Of a DNA stretch of 64,000 bases, positions 18,780 through 30,299 are shown in pieces. Under the pieces are notes generated by a model. That model did no database searches. It saw only the letters and a program-made list of their open reading frames with translations, and had not been told where the DNA came from. Position 1 is the stretch's first letter, and each line of letters opens with the position of its first letter. The DNA comes from Rhizobiaceae bacterium (lineage in GTDB: Bacteria > Pseudomonadota > Alphaproteobacteria > Rhizobiales > Rhizobiaceae): contig JAEPQK010000002.1 of NCBI GenBank assembly GCA_017640615.1, positions 434,001-498,000 on the forward strand, written 5' to 3'. The translations under genes and the position numbers were made by a program.

Positions 18780-20582
18780 TTAGTGGGTGCTGCCCAGAAT
18801 GGTTTCACCCGAAGGCAGGCGGACTTCGTCCACCATGCGCTGGGTTTCCTCATCCGGCTCTGGTGTCATCAGCGAGACGACGACCATCGCGATAAGGCTG
18901 GCCGGCATGCCGATGATACCGAAGCGCAGATGGTCGATACCCATCCACGGGGTTCCGCCATTGTAGACGTAGTAGAGATAGGCCGAGCCGACCACGAAGC
19001 CGACGATCATGCCGGCAAGCGCGCCTTGCGTATTGGCCCGTTTCCACCACACGCCCAGCACGAGCGGGAAGAAGAGACCCGAACATGCGAAGCAGAACGC
19101 CCAGGCAACGGCACCGAGAATACCGGTGAGCTGCAAGGTTGCGATCAACGCCGCCGCTGCACCGATCACGACCAGCAATACGCGAGCAACGATCAGGCGA
19201 ACGGCCGTGTCGGCCTTCGGATCGATGATCTTGTAGTACAGATCGTGGCTGAGTGCGTTGGCGATGGCGAGCAGCAGGCCGTCAGCCGTGGACATGGCGG
19301 CAGCCATGCCGCCGGCGGCCACGAGGCCCGAGATCACATACGGCAGACCCGCGATTTCCGGCGTTGCCAGAACCACGATGTCGGGACGCATGAAGAACTC
19401 GTTCAGCTGCAGAATGCCGTCGCCGCTCTGGTCGGCGATTGCAAGCATGCCCACCGCGCTCCAGTTCTGGATCCAGGCGAGCGACATCACTTCGTCGATC
19501 GGCTTGCCGATGATGGCCGTCGGCAGGGTCGGGTCCAGAAGCTGCAGCTTCGTCAGCGTGGCAAGAGCCGGCGCCGTGAAGTACAGCAGGAAGATGAAGA
19601 GCAGCGACCATGCCACCGACTTGCGCGCAGCGCGGACAGAAGGCGTGGTGAAGTAGCGCATCAGGATGTGTGGCAGCGATGCCGTGCCGCACATCATGCA
19701 GATGGCCAGCGTCACGAACTTCCATGAGTCCATGCCGCCCTGCGGATCGTTATGCGGGTTCGTGAGAACCGCGACCCCGGGTATTGCCTCCGCAGCTGCG
19801 ACGAGCCCCAGCGTTCCTTCCAGTTCTCCGATGCGCTGAACCGCATCACCGTAGGAGAAGTGCGGAATGATGCCGAAGCCCTGTGCGTTGGACATCCAGA
19901 TCACCGGCACCAGATAGGCGATGATCAGCACGATGTACTGAGCCACCTGGGTCCAGGTTACTGCGCGCATGCCGCCAAGCATCGAGCACAGAAGAATGCC
20001 GAGCAGGCCGAACCAAACACCGTAAGAGAACGGAATCTGGAGAGCGCGCGCGGCGATCGTGCCGGATGCGTTGATCTGCGCCGTCACATAGGTGAAGGAC
20101 GCCACCACGAGGATGATGACTGCCACCAGCCGTGCCGCGTTGCCGCCATAGCGTGTGCCCACGAAGTCGGGCACCGTGTAGCAGCCGAACTTGCGCAGGT
20201 AAGGCGCCATCAGCGAGTTGACGAGCACGTAACCGCCGGTCCAGCCGACGATGAAGCCCATATAGCCATAGCCGCCGAAATAGATGCCGCCGGCCAACGC
20301 CACGAAGGACGCGCCGGACATCCAGTCGGCCGCCGTTGCCATGCCGTTGTAAACGGCGGGCACTTCGCGCCCTGCAACGTAATAGGCATCCACCTGCATG
20401 GTTCGCGACAGCCAGCCGATCAGGGCGTAAATGGCAATCGTGAAAGCCACGAAGAGAATGCCGATCGTGGCAGCACTTACGCCCATCTGCTCGAGGATCG
20501 CCATGAGCAGGATGAAGACGATGAAACCGCCGGTGTAGAGGCCGTAGACCCGGCCAAGGTTTTGAATGAATGTTCCGTTCAC
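18780..20582 (-). CDS. sodium:solute symporter large subunit (VC_2705/ActP-like)
   Basis: 600-residue SSS-family protein with about 13-14 membrane segments, including the family's MATAADWMSGASFVALAGG and CAFACSGLFFPL-like segments. The GTG start at 20582 is supported by GGAGGG seven bases upstream. Members paired with a DUF4212 small subunit import acetate or other monocarboxylates; the substrate is not determinable here. It is the second gene of a two-gene operon, 12 bases after the small subunit. Confidence 0.85.
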   Translation of the reverse strand: MNGTFIQNLGRVYGLYTGGFIVFILLMAILEQMGVSAATIGILFVAFTIAIYALIGWLSRTMQVDAYYVAGREVPAVYNGMATAADWMSGASFVALAGGIYFGGYGYMGFIVGWTGGYVLVNSLMAPYLRKFGCYTVPDFVGTRYGGNAARLVAVIILVVASFTYVTAQINASGTIAARALQIPFSYGVWFGLLGILLCSMLGGMRAVTWTQVAQYIVLIIAYLVPVIWMSNAQGFGIIPHFSYGDAVQRIGELEGTLGLVAAAEAIPGVAVLTNPHNDPQGGMDSWKFVTLAICMMCGTASLPHILMRYFTTPSVRAARKSVAWSLLFIFLLYFTAPALATLTKLQLLDPTLPTAIIGKPIDEVMSLAWIQNWSAVGMLAIADQSGDGILQLNEFFMRPDIVVLATPEIAGLPYVISGLVAAGGMAAAMSTADGLLLAIANALSHDLYYKIIDPKADTAVRLIVARVLLVVIGAAAALIATLQLTGILGAVAWAFCFACSGLFFPLVLGVWWKRANTQGALAGMIVGFVVGSAYLYYVYNGGTPWMGIDHLRFGIIGMPASLIAMVVVSLMTPEPDEETQRMVDEVRLPSGETILGSTH

Positions 20583-20594
20583 GGATCGGCCCTC

Positions 20595-20855
20595 CTATTC
20601 CTCACCGAAACCGAACTCGTCATCGATCGCGTCCTGCCGCCAGTTCTGGAAAAAGATCAGCAGTACGAAAACGATGAGCGAGCCCTGGGCGATCATGTAG
20701 AAGCCGAGCGGAAAGCCGAGGAATGTGGCTCCGTTCAGATCCTTCGCGAACCAGGGAACGATTATCGAAAAGATGAACCACAGGGTAAGCACCAGAACCG
20801 TCAGGTTCCGGGTCTTGGCCCAATGGCGTTGTCTGGCATCTGCATCAGCGGACAT
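20595..20855 (-). CDS. sodium/substrate symporter small subunit (DUF4212)
   Basis: 86 residues, two membrane helices (LTVLVLTLWFIFSIIVPWF and GFYMIAQGSLIVFVLLIFF), an N-terminal RHW motif and an acidic tail. This is the DUF4212 partner of VC_2705-type symporters. The ATG at 20855 follows GGGGAGGAGG, so the 54-residue upstream extension is rejected. Confidence 0.9.
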   Translation of the reverse strand: MSADADARQRHWAKTRNLTVLVLTLWFIFSIIVPWFAKDLNGATFLGFPLGFYMIAQGSLIVFVLLIFFQNWRQDAIDDEFGFGEE

Positions 20856-21019
20856 AATGTCCTCCTCCCCTAAGATGCATGGCAGGCGTACACGCCGCCA
20901 TTCCCATACCTCCCCGCGAATCGCTTCGCGAAGAGAGTGCCCAAGCATTATGCAGGACGGTTGCGAAAGTAACTGAGACATTGGTATTAGCTCAAAATGT
21001 GTGTGGAGAACCGGCATAA

Positions 21020-21664
21020 ATGATGGATTTCTGGCATCGCAGTTCCGGTTTTCTCAAAGAATTCGCGGCGCGTTTTGCAGTCACACGCGACAAGAGCCCA
21101 ATCGATTCCGTTGCTGAACTTAGGCGGTTTGTGACCAGCCGTGCCGCCTTTGTGGCGCAGCACAAGCTCTATGGTTACGTGAAGACCCGCATGGGCACGC
21201 GCTATCCCGCAATGTTTGAGGATGATCTGTTCATCCAGTCGCTCAACACGGCAAAGATGCATGTCTTTGCTGCATGTCTGTCGGATTTGACCATCCACGC
21301 GGTGGCAAAGGCGACATCGGGGCTTGAGCCTGACCGCCGCAATGGGCTTGCCACGGACATCTATGTCGAAGGCATAGCGGAATATGAGACGCAGGCTGCG
21401 GGCGAGGGCGATGCCGCCAAATGGAAGGCGGCCTTTGCCGAACGGCTCGCCAAACTGAATTGGGAAAACGTCAGCGCCGGCGGCGATGCTTTCACCGCAA
21501 GCCCCGATGCGCTGGTGCGCTGGGCACCAATCGCGGAGGAGTTGAAGCGGTTCGACGTCGAGATCGTCCGTAACTCGGTGCGCTTTGCCTGGAACGAGGT
21601 CATCCGCACGCTGCGGACGCGACTGGACGCTGAGGCAATCCAGCTTGAACTCGCCGGCGCCTGA
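21020..21664 (+). CDS. conserved hypothetical protein
   Basis: 214 residues, mostly predicted helical with no signal peptide or membrane segment. The features are a basic N-terminus, SVAELRRFVTSRAAFVAQ, RMGTRYPAMFEDDLF and a C-terminal WAPIAEELKRFDVEIVRNSVRFAWNE block. I know similar proteins only as unnamed rhizobial cytosolic proteins. It is divergent from the symporter operon and convergent with glnA, with its own terminator. Confidence 0.7.
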   Translation: MMDFWHRSSGFLKEFAARFAVTRDKSPIDSVAELRRFVTSRAAFVAQHKLYGYVKTRMGTRYPAMFEDDLFIQSLNTAKMHVFAACLSDLTIHAVAKATSGLEPDRRNGLATDIYVEGIAEYETQAAGEGDAAKWKAAFAERLAKLNWENVSAGGDAFTASPDALVRWAPIAEELKRFDVEIVRNSVRFAWNEVIRTLRTRLDAEAIQLELAGA

Positions 21665-21684
21665 CGACTAGCAGCTGACCAACG

Positions 21685-21713
21685 AAAAACCCCGGCGCGA
21701 GGCCGGGGTTTTC
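21685..21713. terminator. bidirectional terminator downstream of glnA
   Basis: AAAAACCCCGG, loop CGCGAGG region, CCGGGGTTTTCC: GC stem flanked by A- and T-runs between two convergent genes. Confidence 0.85.
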
Positions 21714-21736
21714 CTTTGTCTCGTCGGTGCTGTCGA

Positions 21737-23146
21737 TCAGACCGAGTAGTACATGTCGAACTCGACCGGGTGCGGCGTCATTTCGAAGCGCAGCACTTCT
21801 TCCATCTTGAGCTCGATGTAAGCGTCAATCTGGTCGTCGTCGAACACGCCACCGGCCTTCAGGAAGCCGCGGTCCTTGTCGAGGCTCTGCATCGCTTCGC
21901 GCAGGCTGGCGCATACGGTCGGCACTTTCTTCAGCTCGCGCGGCGGCAGGTCGTAAAGGTCCTTGTCCATCGCCTGGCCCGGATGGATCTTGTTGCGGAT
22001 ACCGTCGAGGCCGGCCATCAGCATTGCCGAGAAGCCGAGATACGGGTTTGCGGTCGGGTCGGGGAAACGAACCTCCACGCGCTTCGACTTCGGCGACGAG
22101 CCGAACGGAATGCGGCACGATGCGGAGCGGTTGCGGGCCGAATAGGCCAGAAGCACCGGCGCCTCGAAGCCCGGGACCAGACGCTTGTACGAGTTGGTCG
22201 ACGGGTTGGTGAAGGCGTTCAGCGCCTTGGCGTGCTTGATGATGCCGCCGATGTAGAACAGGCAGTTCTCCGACAGGCCGGCATATTCATTGCCCGCGAA
22301 GGTCGGCTTGCCGTCCTTCCAGATCGACTGGTGCACATGCATGCCCGAGCCGTTGTCGCCATAGATCGGCTTCGGCATGAAGGTCGCCGTCTTGCCATAG
22401 GCGTTGGCGACCTGATGGATCACATATTTGTAGATCTGCAGCTCGTCGGCGCTGCGGGTCAGCGTGTTGAACTTCATGCCGAGTTCGTGCTGCGCGGCAC
22501 CCACCTCGTGGTGGTGCTTTTCGGTCGACACGCCCATTTCGGCCATGACCGTCAGCATCTCGGAGCGCATGTCCTGCGCGGAATCGACCGGCGGCACCGG
22601 GAAGTAGCCACCCTTCACGCGCGGGCGGTGGCCGAGATTGCCGGTTTCGTAGTCGGTGTCGTCATTCGACGGCAGCTCGGTCGAGTCCAGCTTGAAGCCG
22701 GTGTTGTACGGGTCGGCCTTGTACTTCACGTCGTCGAACACGAAGAACTCGGCTTCCGGACCGAAATAGGCGGTGTCGCCGAAGCCCTCGGCCGAAATCT
22801 GCGCCTCGGCCTTCTTGGCCGTGCCGCGCGGATCGCGATTGTAGCTTTCGCCCGAAATCGGATCGAGAATGTCGCACACGACAACCATGGTCGACTGCGC
22901 GAAGAACGGGTCCATATGCACCGTCTTGGTGTCGGGCATCAGAACCATGTCGGACTCGTTGATCGCCTTCCAGCCGGCGATCGAGGAGCCGTCGAACATA
23001 ACGCCATCGACAAACATGTCTTCGTCGACCGCGGTTGAATCCATGGTGACGTGCTGCATCTTGCCCTTGGGGTCGGTGAAACGCAGATCGACGAACTTAA
23101 TGTCGTTGTCCTTGATCTGCTTCATGATGTCGTTTGATGTCGTCAT
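21737..23146 (-). CDS. glnA: glutamine synthetase, type I
   Basis: 469-residue GSI, which condenses glutamate and ammonium with ATP as a dodecamer. Motifs: [17 protein letters not shown] / EKHHHEVG, the ATP-binding [16 protein letters not shown], and the adenylylation region [10 protein letters not shown], whose Tyr is the site modified by GlnE (equivalent to Tyr397). It is second in the glnB-glnA operon with a 51-base gap, the standard rhizobial layout. Confidence 0.97.
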   Translation of the reverse strand: MTTSNDIMKQIKDNDIKFVDLRFTDPKGKMQHVTMDSTAVDEDMFVDGVMFDGSSIAGWKAINESDMVLMPDTKTVHMDPFFAQSTMVVVCDILDPISGESYNRDPRGTAKKAEAQISAEGFGDTAYFGPEAEFFVFDDVKYKADPYNTGFKLDSTELPSNDDTDYETGNLGHRPRVKGGYFPVPPVDSAQDMRSEMLTVMAEMGVSTEKHHHEVGAAQHELGMKFNTLTRSADELQIYKYVIHQVANAYGKTATFMPKPIYGDNGSGMHVHQSIWKDGKPTFAGNEYAGLSENCLFYIGGIIKHAKALNAFTNPSTNSYKRLVPGFEAPVLLAYSARNRSASCRIPFGSSPKSKRVEVRFPDPTANPYLGFSAMLMAGLDGIRNKIHPGQAMDKDLYDLPPRELKKVPTVCASLREAMQSLDKDRGFLKAGGVFDDDQIDAYIELKMEEVLRFEMTPHPVEFDMYYSV

Positions 23147-23197
23147 GTCTTGTTATCCCTGTATGACGTTGATCTGTGTGAGAAGCCGGCCGGCCGC

Positions 23198-25346
<2,149 letters not shown>

Positions 25347-26295
25347 GGTGCGCGCACCTTGCCCTCATGAATGATGTAGACAAACACGTCGCGCGGCTTC
25401 GCCTCCACCGCCGCGCCGGGATCGGCGAGCGGCAGATCGTCCGGCTGGCCGCCGTCGGCCCAGCTCTTCAGCCGCGCCGCCCAGCCATCCAGATCGGCCG
25501 GCGCATAGGCCGTCAGGATATCGTCCTTGCCGCGCTGCAGCCGCGCATAAACGAAGTCCGCCGTGATGTCGGCGAATTCGGGGTATTTCTCGTGATGCGC
25601 GTAGCAGATGGCGCAGCCATATTTGCGCGCCAGCGCCACGAATTCAGGGTCGGCGAAACTCGGGTGGCGAACCTCCAGCGCGTGGCGCAGCGTGAGCCCC
25701 GCATGGGTCTCAGGCAACAGCGTCAGAAACCCCTCGAAATCGGCCGCGTCGAATTTCTTCGTCGGCGCAAACTGCCACACGATCGGCCCAAGCTTCGGGC
25801 CAAGCTCCTCCAGCCCCTGCGCGAAGAATTTGTCCATCGACCCACCGGCCTCGGCCAGCACCTTGCGGTTGGTGACGAAGCGGTTGCCCTTGATCGCAAA
25901 GACGAAATCGTCCGGCGTCTCGGCCGCCCACTTGGCGTAGGTTGCCGGCTTGAAGCCCGAATAATAGGTGCCGTTGACCTCGATCGTTCTGAGCTTGGAG
26001 GAGGCGTATTCGAGCTGCCGCTTCTTCGCCAGCTTGTCGGGATAAAAGGTGCCTTCCCACGGCTCGAAGGTCCAGCCGCCGATGCCGGCGCGGATGGTTC
26101 CAGATTGCATCGTCTTGCTCCTCGTTGGCCGGGCGGAGGATGCGCGGGCCGGCACGGCTTGTCCACCCGGATCGTGCCGGCTGCTGACACGCGCGCGCGC
26201 AGCCATATTTGCGCCCAGCAATTGATGGTTGAATGCCAGCGGCTGCCGCGGCGTGGGGCAGTTACGTATGTCTTTTGAAACCTCAAGAAGGAACA

Positions 26296-26742
26296 ATGCA
26301 TATGACGAAGCGTGTACTTTCGCTTGTCGCGGGAGCCTTCGCTCTGATCTCGATCACGGGCGCCGGCATCGCGCAGGACGGCAGCCAGCTCTCGGCGGCG
26401 GATGCGGCCAAGACCCGGACCATGCTCCAGGTCGCGACGGGCGTGATTACGCTCGGCCGTTCCAACCAGGACGCCATGATGCTCGTGGTCGGGGCGCGGC
26501 TCCTCTCCGAACTGGGCTCCGTGAGCGGCGAAGGCGAGGCGAGCAGCGCCTACGACCTTGCGACGGTGCTGGACGAGGCGAAAGAATTCGCCGGCGACGA
26601 CCAGTATCTGCTCGACAAGATTGCCGCGGTGCCGACCGAGCGCAGCGCCCGCGTCAGCGCGCGCTACTGCAACTGGTACCAGAACTGCGGCTACTCGATC
26701 GTCGATCCCTATGCCTGCGAAGAAGTGATGGTCTGCAACTAG
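26296..26742 (+). CDS. secreted hypothetical protein with cysteine-rich tail
   Basis: 148 residues; signal peptide about 1-27 (KRVLSLVAGAFALISITGAG, cut after IAQ). The mature part is helical and acidic, and the tail has four cysteines (RYCNWYQNCGY, YACEEVMVC). AAGAAGGA precedes the ATG; a second ATG two codons on is equally possible. Unknown function, followed by a terminator hairpin. Confidence 0.62.
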   Translation: MHMTKRVLSLVAGAFALISITGAGIAQDGSQLSAADAAKTRTMLQVATGVITLGRSNQDAMMLVVGARLLSELGSVSGEGEASSAYDLATVLDEAKEFAGDDQYLLDKIAAVPTERSARVSARYCNWYQNCGYSIVDPYACEEVMVCN

Positions 26743-26792
26743 GCTGCGCCGCACAGATCCGGATTACAAACCGGAGAAGGCACAACCAATCG

Positions 26793-26823
26793 CCGCGTGG
26801 CCGAACATGGCCGCGCGGTTTTT
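26793..26823 (+). terminator. rho-independent terminator
   Basis: CCGCGTGGCC, loop GAACAT, GGCCGCGCGG with one wobble pair, then TTTTT. It closes the transcript of the secreted protein gene. Confidence 0.8.
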
Positions 26824-26848
26824 GCCTTGTGGCATTGCAAATACAGCT

Positions 26849-27661
26849 TCACGACGTGTCGGGTGCTTCGAGCGCCCAGAAGGCGAGGCCGTGAATGTCG
26901 TCCAGTAGCTGATGAATTGTGTGTGCGGGCCGACGGCTCGTGGGCAGACGCTGGCCGGGCGGCCGGCCGAGACGCAGCGGCCAGATGCGGCGCGTACCGT
27001 AACCACCCCTTTCAGGGCGAGGCGCTTGCCTCGCCTCGGACCCCCGCAAGGGGGAGGGAGGCTCCGCCCCTCTCGCCCGCCACCGGGCGAAACGGCGGGC
27101 CTCGCGCGGCAGGTCGTCCAGCGCGCGGGCGAGTGCCGCAATCCGCAAGGTGAGGCGGGTGGCGTCGATCTCGTCGTCAGGCGAGGGCGGAACGGGCAGC
27201 GGCGCCGGCACGTTCCAGCCCGGGATCGATATGCGGGGCATGGCGGTGGCCGACGCCCGCAGGCAGCGCTGGTCGGGCGAACGCCTGAGCGGGTCGAAAA
27301 GGGGCATGGCGGTTTGCTTACCCCCACTCCGTCGCGCTGCGCGCGCCACCTCTCCCCTTCGAACTCGATGGGGAGAGGAAACGGGCGGTATCTCGATATC
27401 CTTCGCAGCGACGATAATGAGCCGCCGCGCCGCGGCTTCGGCCGGGTGCAACAGGCGCAGCACCGCGCGGTGGAGATGGCGGGGCAAAGTTAGGCAGTCG
27501 GCAGTAGGCCGTGGGCAGTCGGGTTCATCGCAGGCTGACCGCTCCGATTGCCTATTGCCTGCTGCCAACTGCCGGTCCCCAAGCCCGGCCAATGCTGCGA
27601 GCGTGACCAGAACGCGCTTCAGCGCGGTGCGGTGTCGCTCGATCGCAGCATTCCAGTCCAT
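26849..27661 (-). CDS. conserved rhizobial hypothetical protein interrupted by three in-frame repeat-like insertions
   Basis: 270 residues from the ATG at 27661, which follows GGAGG by five bases. The recognisable backbone is DWNAAIERHRTALKRVL, LPRHLHRAVLRLLHPAEAAARRLIIVAA, the MPLFDPLRR block, PRISIPG, DDEIDATRLTLRIAALARALDDLPREARRFARWRAR, RIWPLRLGRPPG, and the end HTIHQLLDDIHGLAFWALEAPDTS. I recall this backbone from many rhizobial genomes; it has no assigned function. Three stretches that do not fit (bases 27491-27583, 27311-27382, 26990-27070) look like intergenic repeat DNA read in frame. Confidence 0.7.
   Translation of the reverse strand: MDWNAAIERHRTALKRVLVTLAALAGLGDRQLAAGNRQSERSACDEPDCPRPTADCLTLPRHLHRAVLRLLHPAEAAARRLIIVAAKDIEIPPVSSPHRVRRGEVARAARRSGGKQTAMPLFDPLRRSPDQRCLRASATAMPRISIPGWNVPAPLPVPPSPDDEIDATRLTLRIAALARALDDLPREARRFARWRARGAEPPSPLRGSEARQAPRPERGGYGTRRIWPLRLGRPPGQRLPTSRRPAHTIHQLLDDIHGLAFWALEAPDTS
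26990..27070. repeat. repeat-like insertion C within the hypothetical gene
   Basis: Contains two short inverted repeats, AGGCGAGGC...GCCTCGCC-type and CCCCCGCAAGGGGG, plus GGCTCCGCCCC. It codes for a Pro/Arg-rich stretch between ARWRAR and RIWPLR of the host protein and keeps the frame. Confidence 0.5.
27311..27382. repeat. repeat-like insertion B within the hypothetical gene
   Basis: Carries CCACTCCGTCGCGCTGCGCG then CACCTCTCCCCTTCGAACTC followed by a GGGGAGAGG that pairs with the CCTCTCCCC. I recall this sequence as an abundant intergenic palindrome in Mesorhizobium-like genomes. It lies in frame between the IIVAAKDIEIPPV and MPLFDPLRR blocks. Confidence 0.55.
27491..27583. repeat. repeat-like insertion A (GGCAGTCGG family) within the hypothetical gene
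   Basis: Low-complexity GGCAGTCGGCAGTAGG... at one end and ...CCTGCTGCCAACTGCC at the other, an inverted arrangement. The same GGCAGTCGG / CCGACTGCC motif occurs between the two cyclophilin genes at 46481-46523. In frame, it adds about 30 residues near the protein's N-terminus. Confidence 0.55.
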
Positions 27662-27764
27662 CGCCACCTCCGTTCACGGGCGGCGGGATTGTAAGGGAGG
27701 TTGGAGGGGTGGGGATAAAATCGGTGGGGTTATGTTGCAACCAGTCAAACCGGCTACTGTCACG

Positions 27765-30299
27765 TTACACTTGCACCCGGCTACGAGGTTTAATAGCCAC
27801 TCGATTAAGAACTTCGTCGTAGATTAGCGGATTGCCATCCATTGCGACTGTGACTGCCAGTCCGTAGGGAATGGCGTCATCTAGTGCCGGCCCCTGATCT
27901 TTTTCTCTTTGAATTTGGATAGAGATCGAGCTACCCGCGACCAGATGTCCAAATGCTTCTCCAGACCACCGACGGTGGATCAAAGTCCCTGCCTCAGTTT
28001 GTGTCCAGGGCGGCTCAACGGCTGGTGATACGCCAACAGCACTCTTTGTATTATCTGACAGCGGAACAATTCTTAGCTTCGAGGCCCTGTAGGACTGATG
28101 GCCCGGCCGAGTCGGCGAAAGCCACGCGAGCGTTGCTTTGACCGACCTCAGTGTGGCGGTTCCCGCAAAGTCATTAGGTATTGGCAAGCGGTACTCGATT
28201 GCTTCCAGTGGCAATAGGCGACCAGCCGCCCAAAGAGTCGCCCTGTCCGCTGAACAGCTTATCGCATCTGGTGGCCAAACGAACCCATAGCCGAGATAAC
28301 GGGAGACCTCTCTACGCATTTGATCCCAGTTCACCTTCACCGGGTATTTCGTACCGACGATGAATTCGTCCGTGGTGTTCCACGTAGCAGGGTGGGCAAG
28401 GAGCGCCTTCAGCAACGCTGCCTTCTGAGTATTGGGCAATTCGGTGAAGTTGTCGCCATACTCGAATTCGAGGGTCTCGTAGATCTTGTGCGCAGTGTGG
28501 GTCGCATATGCAGCGGAGGCGCTCGACCCTATCGTCCATGCACTGTAGTCCGGAGGTTGTCCCGGAAGGCTAGGAGCTGCAACACGAATGCCGCCGAAGC
28601 GGGTGCCCGCTGCATTGGGGCTTACACTTGCCGGCTCAATGGCAGGGGATAAGATCAGGTGCTCGCGCCCTCCTGGAAAGAAGACATCGGGTTTGACTGC
28701 ACTCTTGTGCCCATGCCCAAGCGCCGAAGAAACGTTTGGCATGTCGCTCTCGGGAAATCCAACATAGCGCCCGTTCGGTAGGGCAATCTGTTGCATGCTA
28801 TCTCGGTGCCAAGCTCCAACGGAGAGAGCATTCACACTCTCAGCGGGAGCAAGCAAGCGCCGATCTGCTTTCACCTTATCTAGAGCGCGAAGAAGTGCAG
28901 ATTTGCGAAGATCGTCGGTCGACGCGCGGAAATCATCAGCCTTCGGGTAGTCGTCGAGCTGCAGAGGTCTAGCGACATTTCCGCTCGAGACAATGAACAA
29001 AACACCATAGCGAAACGATAGATAGTCAATCGCCCGTGCCCATGCAGAAATCCGACCGCTGTATTGCCTGTTCGGGTCACCAAGCGACAGGTTCACAACT
29101 ACTACCTGGTCGTACCCTTCATCACGCATGGTGCGAACGGCCTCGACCATCAGGTCAATCACGAGTCGGTCATCAATGAAGCGCTCCCGTGAAAGCCCGA
29201 GAGCGTCGGGGGCGGGAGCATACATTACGGAACGGAAATATAGCTTTCTACTTATCGACGGAGAAACAACGTTGCGATCGCCATGAACCACAATCGAAGC
29301 CATTGCAGTTCCATGGACCCGAGGGCCAATAGCCAAGGCCTCCAGATCATTGGGATCGGCAACGTTCAACCAGCTGGCAATCCACGGATGTGATTGAAGG
29401 GGGACTGCGTCGAAAATAGCCGCAATTGGTTCTTCATTTAGTTCAGCCAGTTCAACAGCATCTGCCTGGTCTCCTTCACCGGGCTCAATTGTCGCGCTCC
29501 TACTTTGAGGCATGATAGACAACACCGGGTCCGACCCAGCCAAACTGTTCTCATGCAGTTCCGCAATGCGCGCCACTTCCTCACGTGGAAGGTCTATCAA
29601 GAGCCCGTGATAGTCGAAGTCTGTATGTCTTGCCTCACTGACAACCTGACCGCCGTTCTCCTGGATGGCGTTTCGCACGGCCGCGACGGCGACCTGAGCA
29701 GTCTCATTCGACCGCCGGAAAACCAATTCACATTCCAGCCTAATCAACTCGCCCGGCGACGCGGCTTCCGCTTCGTCTGCCAGTAGAGACTGATCTACTG
29801 GGCGCACGCGATCTTGTGGCCCCCATGGACGAATGTCTCGTAGGCGCAAAAACAGGTGCCTCCAAGGGGCGAATCCGTGGGGTAACTGTGCGCCATCTTG
29901 CCAAATCTGCCAGAGCGACACGATCTGACGCAATGCGGCAAGGTTTGGTACCAGTAAATAGACCTGCGGATTATCGTCTAGCTCGTCGGGATCAAGAAGG
30001 TCCTCACCGGCGAATGTAAGCCCCTGAATCTTTCCAACCGCTTTTGCAAAATCGGTGACAGACCCCGTGACCTCAAAAACCAGCAAGCGTTCGGGGGCGA
30101 GGCCGTCCGGCTGGCCTTGAACAGGTTGCACTGGCCCATCCAAAAAGTCCCGGAGACGTTGGAATTTCGGTCCGAGGCGATCACTCTGTACACCTGCGCC
30201 AATCGTGCGGGACGGCTTAGCGTTTCCGTGGCCCGGCTGCCTGGCGCTTTCTTCTGGGTTGTCGAGCCTGAGTATTGGCTTCGTTGGATCGGCCTGCAC
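27765..30299 (-). CDS. S8 family (subtilisin-like) serine protease of an AAA+/protease cassette
   Basis: 844 residues, no signal peptide, so cytoplasmic. A long N-terminal region (1-280) begins KPILRLDNPEESARQ. The catalytic domain follows: Asp297 (AAIFDAVP), His329 (RVHGTAMAS), Asn441 of the oxyanion hole (IVSSGN) and Ser593 (GSSASAAYA). The triad is complete, though GSSAS replaces the usual GTSMA. A C-terminal beta-rich region of about 200 residues follows. The GTG start at 30299 lies inside the AAA+ gene (83-base overlap), implying coupled translation. The DNA is more AT-rich than its neighbours (31 of 60 GC in one hand-counted line). A defence or conflict role is inference. Confidence 0.85.
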   Translation of the reverse strand: MQADPTKPILRLDNPEESARQPGHGNAKPSRTIGAGVQSDRLGPKFQRLRDFLDGPVQPVQGQPDGLAPERLLVFEVTGSVTDFAKAVGKIQGLTFAGEDLLDPDELDDNPQVYLLVPNLAALRQIVSLWQIWQDGAQLPHGFAPWRHLFLRLRDIRPWGPQDRVRPVDQSLLADEAEAASPGELIRLECELVFRRSNETAQVAVAAVRNAIQENGGQVVSEARHTDFDYHGLLIDLPREEVARIAELHENSLAGSDPVLSIMPQSRSATIEPGEGDQADAVELAELNEEPIAAIFDAVPLQSHPWIASWLNVADPNDLEALAIGPRVHGTAMASIVVHGDRNVVSPSISRKLYFRSVMYAPAPDALGLSRERFIDDRLVIDLMVEAVRTMRDEGYDQVVVVNLSLGDPNRQYSGRISAWARAIDYLSFRYGVLFIVSSGNVARPLQLDDYPKADDFRASTDDLRKSALLRALDKVKADRRLLAPAESVNALSVGAWHRDSMQQIALPNGRYVGFPESDMPNVSSALGHGHKSAVKPDVFFPGGREHLILSPAIEPASVSPNAAGTRFGGIRVAAPSLPGQPPDYSAWTIGSSASAAYATHTAHKIYETLEFEYGDNFTELPNTQKAALLKALLAHPATWNTTDEFIVGTKYPVKVNWDQMRREVSRYLGYGFVWPPDAISCSADRATLWAAGRLLPLEAIEYRLPIPNDFAGTATLRSVKATLAWLSPTRPGHQSYRASKLRIVPLSDNTKSAVGVSPAVEPPWTQTEAGTLIHRRWSGEAFGHLVAGSSISIQIQREKDQGPALDDAIPYGLAVTVAMDGNPLIYDEVLNRVAIKPRSRVQV

